A stretch of 64,000 bases of DNA from Patiria miniata (lineage: Eukaryota > Echinodermata > Asteroidea > Valvatida > Asterinidae). The translations under genes were made by a program, and so were the position numbers. Positions 1 to 12,400 of this stretch are shown one piece after another. The stretch spans positions 10,433,512 through 10,497,511 of the forward strand of contig NW_024037048.1 in assembly GCF_015706575.1 (NCBI RefSeq), in the 5' to 3' direction. The notes under the pieces were generated by a model. The model searched no databases and was not told where the DNA came from. It saw nothing but the letters and a program-made list of their open reading frames with translations. Each line of letters opens with the position of its first letter. Position 1 is the first letter of the stretch.

Positions 1-162
1 CACACACACGGACACACAGAAGGAATACGCGATCGCAATATCCCCCTGTCTGGCTTGAAAGCCAGAGGGATAAAAATAAAATCTGTACATTAATATCCAT
101 ATTTTTCGTGAATTACATAAAATCTGCACCAGTTGGCTGCTCCGTATCTCTTACAATCTCAC

Positions 163-400
163 CTTCTTGATCTCATCCGAGTAGTCAGTCACCAGCTTGT
201 AGTACGGTTCCTCATCCAGCCTCCTCCACGCGCTGATGCCATGTCTTGCTGCCATGGTAACCGCATCTTGCCCCTCCTCCTGCGAGCAGGAGCCAATCAG
301 GAGCAAGGAGCGGGTCGGCAGGTAGACAGCGCTACTGACGCCCAACGGATGCTCGCTGCTAAACTGGAAACTGTGGTTTAGGATGTAACCATCTGTTGGA
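163..400 (-). CDS. NBAS: NBAS exon 8 of those found
   Basis: The 238-bp exon codes 79 residues, including HPLGVSSAVYLPTRSLLLIG and HGISAWRRLDEEPYYKLVTD, which match the family's GINTAIYHPGHRLLLVGG and GLSAWRVLSGSPYYKQVT. Acceptor TTCCTCAG, donor GTGAGA in phase 0. Bases 1-162 are intron, with a CA-rich dispersed repeat at 1-80. Confidence 0.92.
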
Positions 401-3400
401 CTGAGGAAGGAAACAAATAAAGTTTAACTTAAAAACATTATTGCTTTAAAAGTATCGTCCATCATTTTTCAATTTGTGCATTATGTTTGCTTGAAGCAAC
501 AAAAGTGCTCAACATCTAAAGAAGGGTGCTGAACAACTAACCTGATGAAATTTCAGCTCAGTAAATGCTGTATATCCCGAGAAAACACTATTCGGGGAGC
601 TCGATTTCAAATCAAAAGTTGCTGAGTCATGTTTTAAATTGGGCCTGAATTCAGCATCCGAGACACGTTCTCACTGAGCCGATTGCAGCTACGCCATGTC
701 GCGCACTGACCCGACGAATTATAGCAACCAGGCGCGTGTGCGTTGTGTCAATGCTTGCGCACGCTTCGCGAATTGAAAAAAAACGAACTACTAACGGAAA
801 TTTCCTACGATGCTTCTTAGACATATCGTTGGAAAGGCCTTCTTATTTTATTGATTTCTTCAAAATGACAGCTTGCCAGAAAGAATAATTTCACAGGGAG
901 TTTTGTGCCATTACCATCTTTAAACCAAGTATGCTTTTCAACAATAATTACGTCAGTTACTTTTTGGATAGCTGCAAATGATGGACTGTACCCTTTAAAG
1001 CTGGAGTCCATCATTTGCAGCTATCCAAAAAGTAACTAGCGTAATTATTGTTGAAAAGCATACTTGGTTGAAAGTTAGTAATGGCACTAAACTCCCTGTG
1101 GAATTATTCTTTCTGGCATGCTGTCATTTTGAAGAAAACAATAAAAGAAGGTCATTTCCAAAAGTGACGCATCTTTGGAAATTTCCACTAGTAGTTGGTT
1201 TGTAATTCGGCAAATCCGTGCATGGGTGCGCGCAAGCGTTGACATGACGCCCACAAGCACACGCGGTTTCTATTATTCGTCAATTCAGTGCGTGACATCG
1301 GGTGGCTACAATCAGCTGAATGAGAATGTGCTCCGGACACTGATTTAATGCACAATTCAAAACATGACTTGAAAACTTTTGAATTGAAATCGAGATCCTA
1401 GAATATTGTTTTCTCGGAATATACAGCATTCACTGAGCTAAAAGTTCATCAGGTTAGTTGTTAAGCACCCTTATTTAGATTTGAAGCACTTTTGTTGTTC
1501 AAAAAACAAATGCACAAATGACAAACGATCTACCCTACCTTTAAAATTAATCATTGGAAAAGATTGCAGATGGACCGTGGGTAAACTTCTTGTAAAACAT
1601 GAGAAGTAAGGGTATGAAGAATATCTTCGGTACTCGTTATCTTACCTGACTAAGTAGCTATGGAGGCTGCCGTGGTAAGTTATCACAATCAACTCAGCTG
1701 ACCTATAAAAATTTTAAAAAGCTGAATATTAGTGGACAAAGTCTAAAAACTGGTGTGAAGTATCCTTAACTTTATATTTTAAACTTATATTTAAACTTTA
1801 AACTTTTATTGGAATAATTTGGTATTTGTGTTCTTTGTGTAACCTATGGTGACCCTGCTCCACGCATCTCGTGAACTCCTTGCCGGACGACTTGAGGTGA
1901 CTTAAGCCGTGTCCGCACTGGACTTTTTTTTTGGAAGGTTTTACCGAGACGATGGTAAAATGAGAAATGGTCAAATGTGACCACTGTCCGCACTTGGACT
2001 TTCGACACGGGAAAATTTACCCAGACCGCGTGGGAAAAGTAACCGAGCTGTCACAGTGTCAGTATAATGACTCACTGTACACAGAAAACAAATTGCCGAT
2101 CACATTTTCAGCCGCCGATACGCACAGTAATATTACACACGCCATTTGCATGCACAACATAATCGTTTACACGATATTATTTCATCTTGACACGCTAAAT
2201 CTTGACGAAAAGGCCTATAATTCTGACGCATTTGTGATGCACATCGTCGAAGCCATGCCGCTGTACGATGTTCCATGCGGCAGCAGTGCCATCAGTATTC
2301 GTTGGTTCCCATCGCATGCTTACAGAATCGAAGCTATGATGTGGGCCAGGAACCAGTGACTAATATATGGCCTACGTATGGTACCGGACCATGATGTTCC
2401 GTGCATGACTACAGTAGCGTATCAGGACGAATTTGGATCGTAGAAAATAACATACATCGGTGGAGAAAGAGAATTTCCGCAAATTAATTCTCAGAACGTG
2501 ATCTCTCTTCTCTGTGTATGTATTTTTCCGTTGAAATATATATTTTAACGAGATTTTACCGCTCGGACTTGATGATACACCGCAGCGTGTTTCTACAAAA
2601 TGTTCGGCCACTGCACGTGCAGGTTCGTGCGGTCTCTGTATGCATAACAGGGCGCTCGAGCCGGATGTACGCTTTCCTGAGCCGCTTTTACCGACTCGCA
2701 CTGTCCGCACTGGACTTATCGTCTCGGGAAAAGTGACCAGGTCAGTTTTCCTGGGCGCGTGGGAAGTTTTCCTGGGCAGCAGTTGGCCAGTAAAAGTAAC
2801 CGCTGGACTCAGGAAAAGTAACCGAGAGGAAAACGTCCTAGGCTGTCCGCACTGGACTTAAAATTGGAAAAGTACCCATAGTCTCGGTTAGTTTGACCAA
2901 AAAAAGTCCAGTGCGGACAGGGCTTTAGGAACTGTCTCTCCTTCAATCTTATCTTAAAACTCCCATCTTTTAATAACTGTAACCTTCCCCAACCTTGCAA
3001 AATGGAGGATTTTGCAGGATTGAGGCTACATGGCAAAAATGTGGTGCTTTTTTTTGAGGATGCACTGTGTCAAGGTCTTGGGCCGCACCTTGTGTTGTTT
3101 ACGCTCAGCCGTGCATAAATTGAGGCCTAGATTATACTAGAAATCATCTGCACTGCTCCAGGTTGTCACTGGCCAAGCCTCAACATATTGACAGTGATTG
3201 CCGGAGGATTTTGCAGGATTGAGGCAGTGGTCATCCCTCCAAGGACCACATTCAAGAAATAATGGAGGATTTTGGAGGATTGAGGCTGCATGCTATTTTT
3301 ACATGGAGGCGGTTCGAGGATTTTGCAGGATTGAGGTTGCATCTTTAATAGCAAAAATGCCTAGGGAGTTAGGGTTAACCAATTTTGCTCTAAGACATAC

Positions 3401-6400
3401 TGACGTATTTCCGGGTACCAGCGCCTTAGAATATTTTTATATTCAGATTCTGTGCATCTTAAAGTGCTCCTTATTATTTATAAATTTGTGAGACAAAATG
3501 AGACGGCACGGGGCGTAGCGGAGAAAAATGGAATTGGGTGATTTTTTTTTTTTTTTGATATGTTGATATTTATAACCTTCGATATGTCTACCACACATCT
3601 TTTATTAAAATCTTGAAAATAAAAGTATTTTTAAGCAAAACCAATTGTCATCTTTCAATTGCACGACTACAAAACTCAAAACTTTAAAGGCCTTTCTCTC
3701 AGTATTTTACTTTTTGAAATGTCGGTTAGTGCAAACTTTAAACAGCCGTAACTTTAAACTGTCCGATTGAAGTGCAACAAACAGAATTGCAAGGATAACT
3801 GTATCGTATTTCCTAAGGCCAAAAAGAAATGTCTCCGGTTTTTGGTATGGAGCTTGCCCCAAAAGTGGTGCGGCGACGCAGCTTTTTTTTTCTCCTACTT
3901 TTTTTTCCTTCCAATGTCGGCTGATATTGCAGATGACGCTTCGATCCCCTTAAAACTCTCAAAAATATCCTTCAGAGTGGAGCTTGAGGTGACCTCAGTA
4001 AGACCATAAGGCTTGAGAATTCTGCACCCACTTACGATCTCGACCGACACGAACATTCTTTGGGAAATTTGGATAGTCAAGACAAAAGTCAGACAAAATG
4101 GTAACGTCAGACCTTACAGCGACATCGACATCGTGCATGTCCCGCCAGGCTGGTCATTAGTCTGCTCCCTTACATATTGCGCTTATTAAAAAGCGTTTAT
4201 AGGTTCCAGATACACGACCATCGCTCCCTCAGTCTGGCTTCCAGATGCACAATTACAAATTACAACACCGTCTGCAAATGGTGCCCGACTAAATTTAGCG
4301 AAAAATATATGGGAGCCCAGAGAGGCCACATAAAGCTCATACTCGATCGTAACCCAATCTAAAAACACGTTAAAATTGTGCAGCAGCAGGATTCCAGTCA
4401 AACCAGTGAGTTTGGCGGTTTTGAGACATCATCTTACATTGAACAATTTTTTTTTAAATTTTGCCAACGCGCATGGCTGCGGCGATGCGCGCGCTGACCA
4501 GAAACCGGAGACTTTTTTGGGGGGGCCTAATACCCACAAACCCTCATTTCGACCTGTGCCAAGTTGTGCCTCATTTTGCCAGAACGCCTCATAGACATGT
4601 ATGATGATGATGGCTAGTAGTAACACTAGCAACAAACTCTGCCTCTTTTTAAAGGGGCACTAGGTCCTGAAATCTCCAAAAATTTCAAGTTTTGGATTGT
4701 TTACTTATCCTATTTCAAACATGTGGTTGAAAGGAAACCAACCTAATGTCTTACCGTTCCCGAGAAAAGACGAAAAAAACCTGATTGTTTACATCGGACA
4801 CGACGGAGTACGAATACGTTTTTCGTGTCGTTCTCATACAGTGTACGATATACACGTTGTGTGTCTCGGGAACAGCGGTGACCAATCACCAATGCAAAAA
4901 AATGTGGTTTCTTCAACATCCACAAAAGGCAAACACTTTACGCGTACGAATGAAATCACAACTAGCATCCAAACGGCTCGAATTTATGGGGTCGCAAAAG
5001 TGGACCCCGAAATTCGTTCTCGCACGCATAATACAGGAATAACACAAAAAGGCCCAGTTTTGAAAGGATAGTTGTGGGGATGTTTCTATCCTAGTTTTAA
5101 ATGTTCTTTCTGATTAACATAATCTCGTTCAAAGTACGTTTTGTAGCCCAATTGGGCTGTTCCAGGACCTAGTGTCCCTTTAATGTCTGACAAAGTTGTT
5201 CTTCTAAATGAAACTATTTAGGATTACCATTTGGTTGTTTTCTTGTACTCTGTGAAGATGAGCGACGCCACAGCACAGCTCAGGTCTAGCAGGGTTCCTG
5301 GAAGCTGCTGCTTGGAAGATGTCTGGCGAGACAGGGGAATTGTTTTAATGGTATTAAAAAATTAAATAATAATAATACCGGAGTCTTATATAGCGCACGC
5401 ATCTACTAACAATTAGGTACTCAAGGCGCTTTTCTGCTAAAACCGAGTCTGAACGGTTTTAAATTTACACCAAATCTGTTTTATCAGACTTATCATTCAG
5501 ACTTATAATTCATGAAATTTCCAAAAACTAGAATCTTACCTTGTCTATAGTGAACAAGACGCTGCCCATGAGATCCACAACACGTACGTTGCCACTGCTG
5601 TCAGAACAGGCTAGCATGGTGCAGTCTGGACTCCAGGCTAGCTGTCTCCATTGGGGATATGGGTCCTTAGGGACTGCACGAAAATGACGAGATCATCGTT
5701 GAAAAAGACACCAATGTGAAAATGAGCCAAAATGCTTAAAGGGAATGCAACATTTGCAAACATCAACAACAAAAAACAACTACCAAATCATTATGAAGTA
5801 CCTTTACTGGACTGTTAGTGAATGACAGTCTAAAGCATCCTGAAAAATCGTGGCACCTGGTGTGCCAACATTTTCAAAAAAACTGCAAGTGGCAAAGCCA
5901 CGAGGCCGTTTCTGACTTAATTTAGGCATGTCACGCATCCGGGTAGTAGCCACGCGTGCATCTATAAGGCTAAAGATTGGAATTTTGCTACTCTTAATAG
6001 CACAAATCAAGTAATAAAGAAAAAAATAAGAAATTCATGACAAGTTGGAAAAGCTCTAGCTTTGCCACGCGTGTGTGTGGTCTCCGTTCCAGTCACTTCG
6101 CTTTTTTGCCACTCCTTCTAATAATACTAGTTAAAGCCACAATGGCCTTAGCGAAAGGCTATACAGGGTGAGTCAAAAAAAAGCGAAACCCAAATGTCGG
6201 GACTATTGTTTTAATGAAGTTGAGTATGTAGCACTTTTAAAATCTGGCATATGAAAGCCCAATTCCTAAGCTTTCTTTTAGTACAAGAATCATTCAGATC
6301 ACTCATGTACTTTTCAAGTTACAGAACTTTAAACACAACAACCGTTTTGAAGTTCTGTCTACGGATCACAAAAAGGGTCCACGTTCTTTCAGCAAAACGA

Positions 6401-9400
6401 AAACAATTCACACACATCCTAGCTAGCTAATGTGATTTTTTTTTTCTTTGTGCTGAAAGAACACTTACCTTCTTGTGATCCTAGGACAAAATTTTAAAAC
6501 GGTGGATCTGTTTAAAATTTCATAACTTGCAAAGGTGATTTGAATGATTCTTGTACTAAAAGAAAGCTTATGAATTGGGCTTTCATATCCTAGATTCTGA
6601 AAGTGCTACATGCAGAACTTTACTAAAACAATGGTCCCGACATTTGGGTTTCGTTATTTTTGACTCGCCCTGTAGTCTGCGGTGTAGGGTGGGGTGGGGT
6701 GGGGGAGGGGGTTGCGAGGGGAGATGTCAGGGTCCAGTCACAGGTAGCAGAGGATGAACAATAACAAAGGAATGCTTTTGTATAAGGGTCATTCCACCGG
6801 GTTGGGGAACAATGTGTGACATATGACCATATTAAGAAAAGCATGAATGCCTTGCTAGCAGTTGCTGCACATAATATTTGTTGTTGGGTGTTTCACGACT
6901 GCAGAAAGTTTGAAATGATTTCAATGTATTTTGCCAAAAATATGAGCAAAAAATGTCATTTTGGATGTAACATTGACACCATGTCAGTGTTACGTCCAAA
7001 TGTGACATTTATACCTTTTTTTTAAATTTCTGCGAAACATTACCCAAATTCACTTTGCGTTCTTCTTACTACACATGCAACACAATAAGAAAAGCTTTTG
7101 TTACGGTAGTCAGGTATCAAATGGAGCAGAAATGATAGCTTGGTTGTGTGGATGTAACATTGACACGGTGTAAAACCCAATGTCACACTTCCATTGAGTG
7201 ATTTTTACACCGTTACATCCACACTTACTTGAGGTACTGTTTCTGCTATATTTGAACCCTGACTATACCAACACAAAAGCTTTTCTTGGTGTTTAGGTGT
7301 CCAGTTGTAAATATGCAATGTCAGTTTGGGTAATATTTTACATACGTGTAAAAAAATGGCAAAAAAAGAATATTTGGATGTAACATTGACACGGTGTCAA
7401 TGTTACATCCGAATTAATACATTTTTTGCTCATATTTTTGTCAAAGTACTTTCAAATGATTTCAAACTTTCTCAAGTATTGAAACACCTTAAGACAAACA
7501 TTATGTTGAACAATTGTTTAGAATGCATTGATACTTTTAATAATATAACCAAATATATGGATGTAACATGCACTGCTTCCCAACCCGGTGGAATGACCCA
7601 TAAAGAGTTCATTTGAATAGCTTGTGAGTTGACTTGGGTCTGGAGGACTTGTGATGGACTCACTACAATGCCGAGAGTGTTGACCGTTTCTGGCTGGGTT
7701 TACAGGACTGAACAAGTTTGCTTTCATGGTAATATGGACTTACTTGAGCATTTGCCAAGACTGGTGGTATAGTCATCCCTGGCTGATCGGATCTCAATAC
7801 AACTGTCTTCAAGGATAGCCAGCAATCGGTCATTGCTGTTGGACAGATGAAAAATCCAATTTAATTTCACGGGGTGTTTAGTACCAGTGCAATCTTTAAT
7901 CCAAGTAAGGTTTTTAATAATAATTTGGTAGGTTACTTTGGCGATAAAGGCAAAAGATGAACCCTCCTGCTATTTGAACAGTCACAGACAGTCAAAATTT
8001 CCATCCACTTCCCCTGCTGTACTTTTAACACAAGCTAGTCACCAGCAGTCAGATCATATGTCAAGCACTGTGACTAGTCAAACTCAGTCAACAGACCATG
8101 AACAGACAGTGCAGACAAGTTGTGGGCACAGCTGGCTTATCAATTACCCAGAGTCAAAGCAAAGCTGTAACAAGTTACATGAACAGTCACGGCCAGTCAA
8201 TCTTGCTTTTTTTTAGGCTTGGAATTCTTTAACTGTTGAAAACAGTAACTTGATTGATTTTGACTGTTCGGACTATCTGGCAAAGAATATATGTTTGCAT
8301 AGGAGGGTTGAAGAAACATTTGGCAAAGACATTTTGTGGGGAAAAATGACATATTCTTGTCAAGTACTCGGTATTTGCACCTCAACCTGAAAAATCTACA
8401 TTGCCGTCCAAAAGAGTTTACACATCAAAGCTCACAAAATATTTAATGTTCATTGCCCAAAGAATTTGCACTTGTGGGACCCCCTCCACATGGATAAACT
8501 TCCATGCTTCCAGCAATAATTATTGCCATTACAAATGGCGATTTGAAGGGCAAAGCCTAATTTGATTTACATCACCCTGATGCTCAGGCAAAGATGCTTT
8601 GGCTCTCTGCACATTCACAATAAAATAAGTTGTGCCAATTAAACAGTGTCAATTCGACGGAGCTCTCAAAAGTGGAAAAATGAAAAATGCCCGCTCTTGA
8701 ACTTGAACCAGAATCTGGAGATGTCCGAGGGAAATTAGTTTGATATATTGTTTGTACCTCGTGGTAGCCATATGCCAGTTGATCTGTGCATTGATCAGCT
8801 TGATGAGAGCTGCCGGCAAGGAGCAAGGAGTAGATGTCCTGAAAAAAAATCATCAGAACAAGAATAAGGATTACCCTTAACCCTAACTCCCCAGCATAAT
8901 TTACTAGGAACCATACCCATTCAGACAAATTCAAACACCCACATGGGAAATTGTACACACACATTGTTGGACTTAGTTTCTGGAGGTATGCCAAACCCAA
9001 TGTAAAAGACCATCAGTTTAGGGGTACTGTACCTATCCCAACAGATTTAAACAAAACCTGCTGTTGAACTTTGATGGGTTGAGTTCGGTTAGTAATATAC
9101 AACATTTGTAAACATTGAAAAACAAAACTACCAAATTATTATGAAATACCTTACTTGACTGTAAGTGAATGATAGTCTCAAGCATCCTGTGAAATCATGG
9201 CACCTGGTGTGCTGTCATTTTCAAGAATAGTGGAATTTTTGTATCAATTTCCAACGATTGTCGGCTGACCATCGTTGGAAAAAACTGACTTCTTTTGAAA
9301 TGCTGCCCCCAATTTACCAAATTTGTTTGTCATTTTGTTTGCAATCAGTCACACATCCATGAACAGGTGCAAGCTAGTTAGTCTGGTTCCCTGACCTGAC

Positions 9401-12400
9401 GATTCCCCGATGTATATAAACTGCTGTTTCATCTGAAGTGGGTCAGGGAACCAGACTACAAAAACAATTTGTTCTCCTTTGTTTTCCAGCATCTTTGAAC
9501 ACAAAACATTACACAGATCAGTGCAATTTTGCTATAAACTACTAACCCCCAAATCCATCCATTTCTGAAAATCGCAGCACATGCAAATGTTGTATTACCT
9601 TTGCATTCATGGACAAAGCGACTTGTCAAATAGTGGTCATTCTCCCATGCATTTTGGTATGACACACATGCAATGCCTTCATCAATACATACATGTGCAC
9701 AGACAAACTAAAGAACACAATGCCCATATCTCCTGCCACAATAAACACAGGTCGACTACAAACATGACCTTGTTTTATTTTATTGTATACTGATGGGATA
9801 GATAACATTCGTACAAGGACATAAGGTTGCAGACCAGTAAATCGGTCCGAAATTGCCTACGCCGGCCAAATCATGATTTGCATGCCCTCAAAATCTTCAG
9901 TATTTGAGCATGCTGTGGGCCATGAACTTGAGGGTTTGTAAAATATATGGGTGGAAGTCGTGCACAGGACTGGGAGCTTGTAGTTCCGTTCAATTTGGAT
10001 GAAATTGGGGCCCTTAAAGTGCTCTATTTTGCAATGGAGTGTAGGCATCGTTTTTCAAAATGGCGATGTGCTTCAGGACTATTTTCAGGGGTGATCATCT
10101 TCGGATGGAAATTTCTCCTAAAAGTCATCAGTTAACCCCCCAAAAATTGAAAAGAAAATGAAAGATGATGAAATAAGCTTTAATTTGATGTGTGTCTCGA
10201 ACACCTTGGAGAGTTGTGAGTATTTTTCCCAAATTTCTGAAGTGGGAGCATTTACCATTGGGGTCTATGGAAGTTTATTTACTGGTCTGCAACCATAACC
10301 ATTGCATCAAAGACTGAGGGAGCCCTCTATTGATGACTCACATAATGGCAGGCAAGTTACATGTAGCTCTGAATTCCTGATCAAATTTAGAAAATCCAAT
10401 CTGGATGCAGACGGTAAGACTTATCTCACCTTAACGGTAATCCTGTGCTTCGAAGGAACGTCCATGCTGACCCTTCATATGGAAAAGACAAAAGCTGATC
10501 ATTACACACCACAAAAAGTTGCAAGTAGCTGATATAGTTAAACCCTCTTGCTGTCTGAACAGTCACAGACAGTCAAAAAAAATCAATCTTCTTCCCCTGC
10601 CATGCCTTTTACACAGGCTAGTCACCAACAGTCAGATCACATTTCTTGTAGGCACTGTGACTAGTCAAATTCAGTCAACAGACAAAAGCAGGCAAGTGGT
10701 AGGCACAGCTGGCTTATCAATCACCTAAGTCAAACATAACTGTGCCAAGTTACATAAACAGTCACAACCAGTCAATCCTGCTTTATGTAGGCTGGGAGCT
10801 CTTAACAGTCGAAAACAGTCACTTGACTGATTTTGACTGAAAGAACAACTTGGCACAGAAAATATGCTTGCATAGGAAGGTTAGGGCTAACTCATTTACG
10901 ATAACTGTGTTATAATTTCACGAGGATCATCCAATTTGGAAGTAACAGAACAAACACGGTAAGTCTAACACTTATTAAAAAGGGTAGAATGGACAATTTG
11001 TCATTTGCGCATTTTTTTTTTCATTTGAAGCAACAAAAGTTCTTAAATTCTAAAGGCGGGTAATTAACAACTATCCCGATAAATTTTTATCTCTGTGAAT
11101 GTTGTAGGCCTCGTAAATATCCATATTGGAAAGGATTTTTGGGCCTTCTCTCCACAGACCACCTTTCCAGTTTGGTTGAGATTGATGACTAAATTTTACA
11201 GTGAACTGGAACACACACCCAAAGACACACAGAAGGAATACGCGATCCCAATATCTTGAAATGTGGGGGGGGGGGGGGGGGATAAAATGTAACTTACTGT
11301 AAGCAGCCGATGACGCCTTTCCAACAAGGGATCCTTTAGGCTTCTCGGCAATGACCTTTGTCTGATATGAATATGAAGAAATTTGAAATAAAAAAAAATA
11401 CTGAGCTTTTAAATTAAACACAAAACATCAAGTAAGTATTGCTTAAAACTGCCTAGGCATTTTTTCCTAGCATGTAACCTCAATCCTGCAAAATCCTCCA
11501 ACTGCCTCCATGTAAAAATATCATACATGATACAGCCTCCATCCTCCAAAATCATCCGTTATGAATGTGGTCCGTGGAGGGGTGACCACTGCCTCAATCC
11601 TGCAAAATCCTCCGGCAATCACTGTCAATATGTGATGCGATCAAGCTAAATGAGTCGTTTGTTGGGAATTTTCATTTGGATATTCAGGCCAAAATAGGGC
11701 CACTTTATCACATCACTTCATCACATCTCTTGGTGTTCCGAACTTCCGACCTCCATAATTTTTGAACTAAAGATGGTATCAGCATGCGGTTTTCACAGCA
11801 GTAATGCTAAGATCGTGCTCTTTTCCAAACATTGGAAAGATTTCCATAAACGAAGTTCACTCAACACCCTGTGTACAAACCCTATGAGATTGGACTGAAA
11901 AAATTCTAAGTGTTTTCTAAGAAAATGCTTGTATTTTCTCACTGCTCACATTGACTTTGATGACATGAAATTGCTATCTGGGGGCTTGTTAGTCAATACA
12001 GACGAAAATTAGTGAACTTCGCATATGGAAATCTTGCCAAAAAATTGACCACGGTCGACAAACGACCAGATGTCTATTTTTTGTGAAATTTCCACATTCG
12101 TTTGCACACGTTTGCGTATCAAAATTTCGAAATGAAATTTCACAAAAATTAGACATCTGAAAAAGGCAGCACTTTCTGATTAGCCTATAAAGAGGGTTAG
12201 TATGCTTCTAAAGCAAAAAACAAACTTAGCCTAAATGTGAAAATCAAAATTTGACAAAGTTCGACATGTTTTTGGTGGAAGTGTGGCCAATTTACGGAGG
12301 TAGTCCAGTAAATTGGCCACATATATGGGGCTAACTCCAGCTGGATTGAGATTGACAATTTTTGATAGAAACATGAGAAACAAAAAGAAAGCAATGACAT

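Noticed and set aside
1967..2359. 130-codon open frame as a gene
   Set aside because: It lies wholly inside a Harbinger-like miniature element, has no recognised domain and starts in the terminal repeat.
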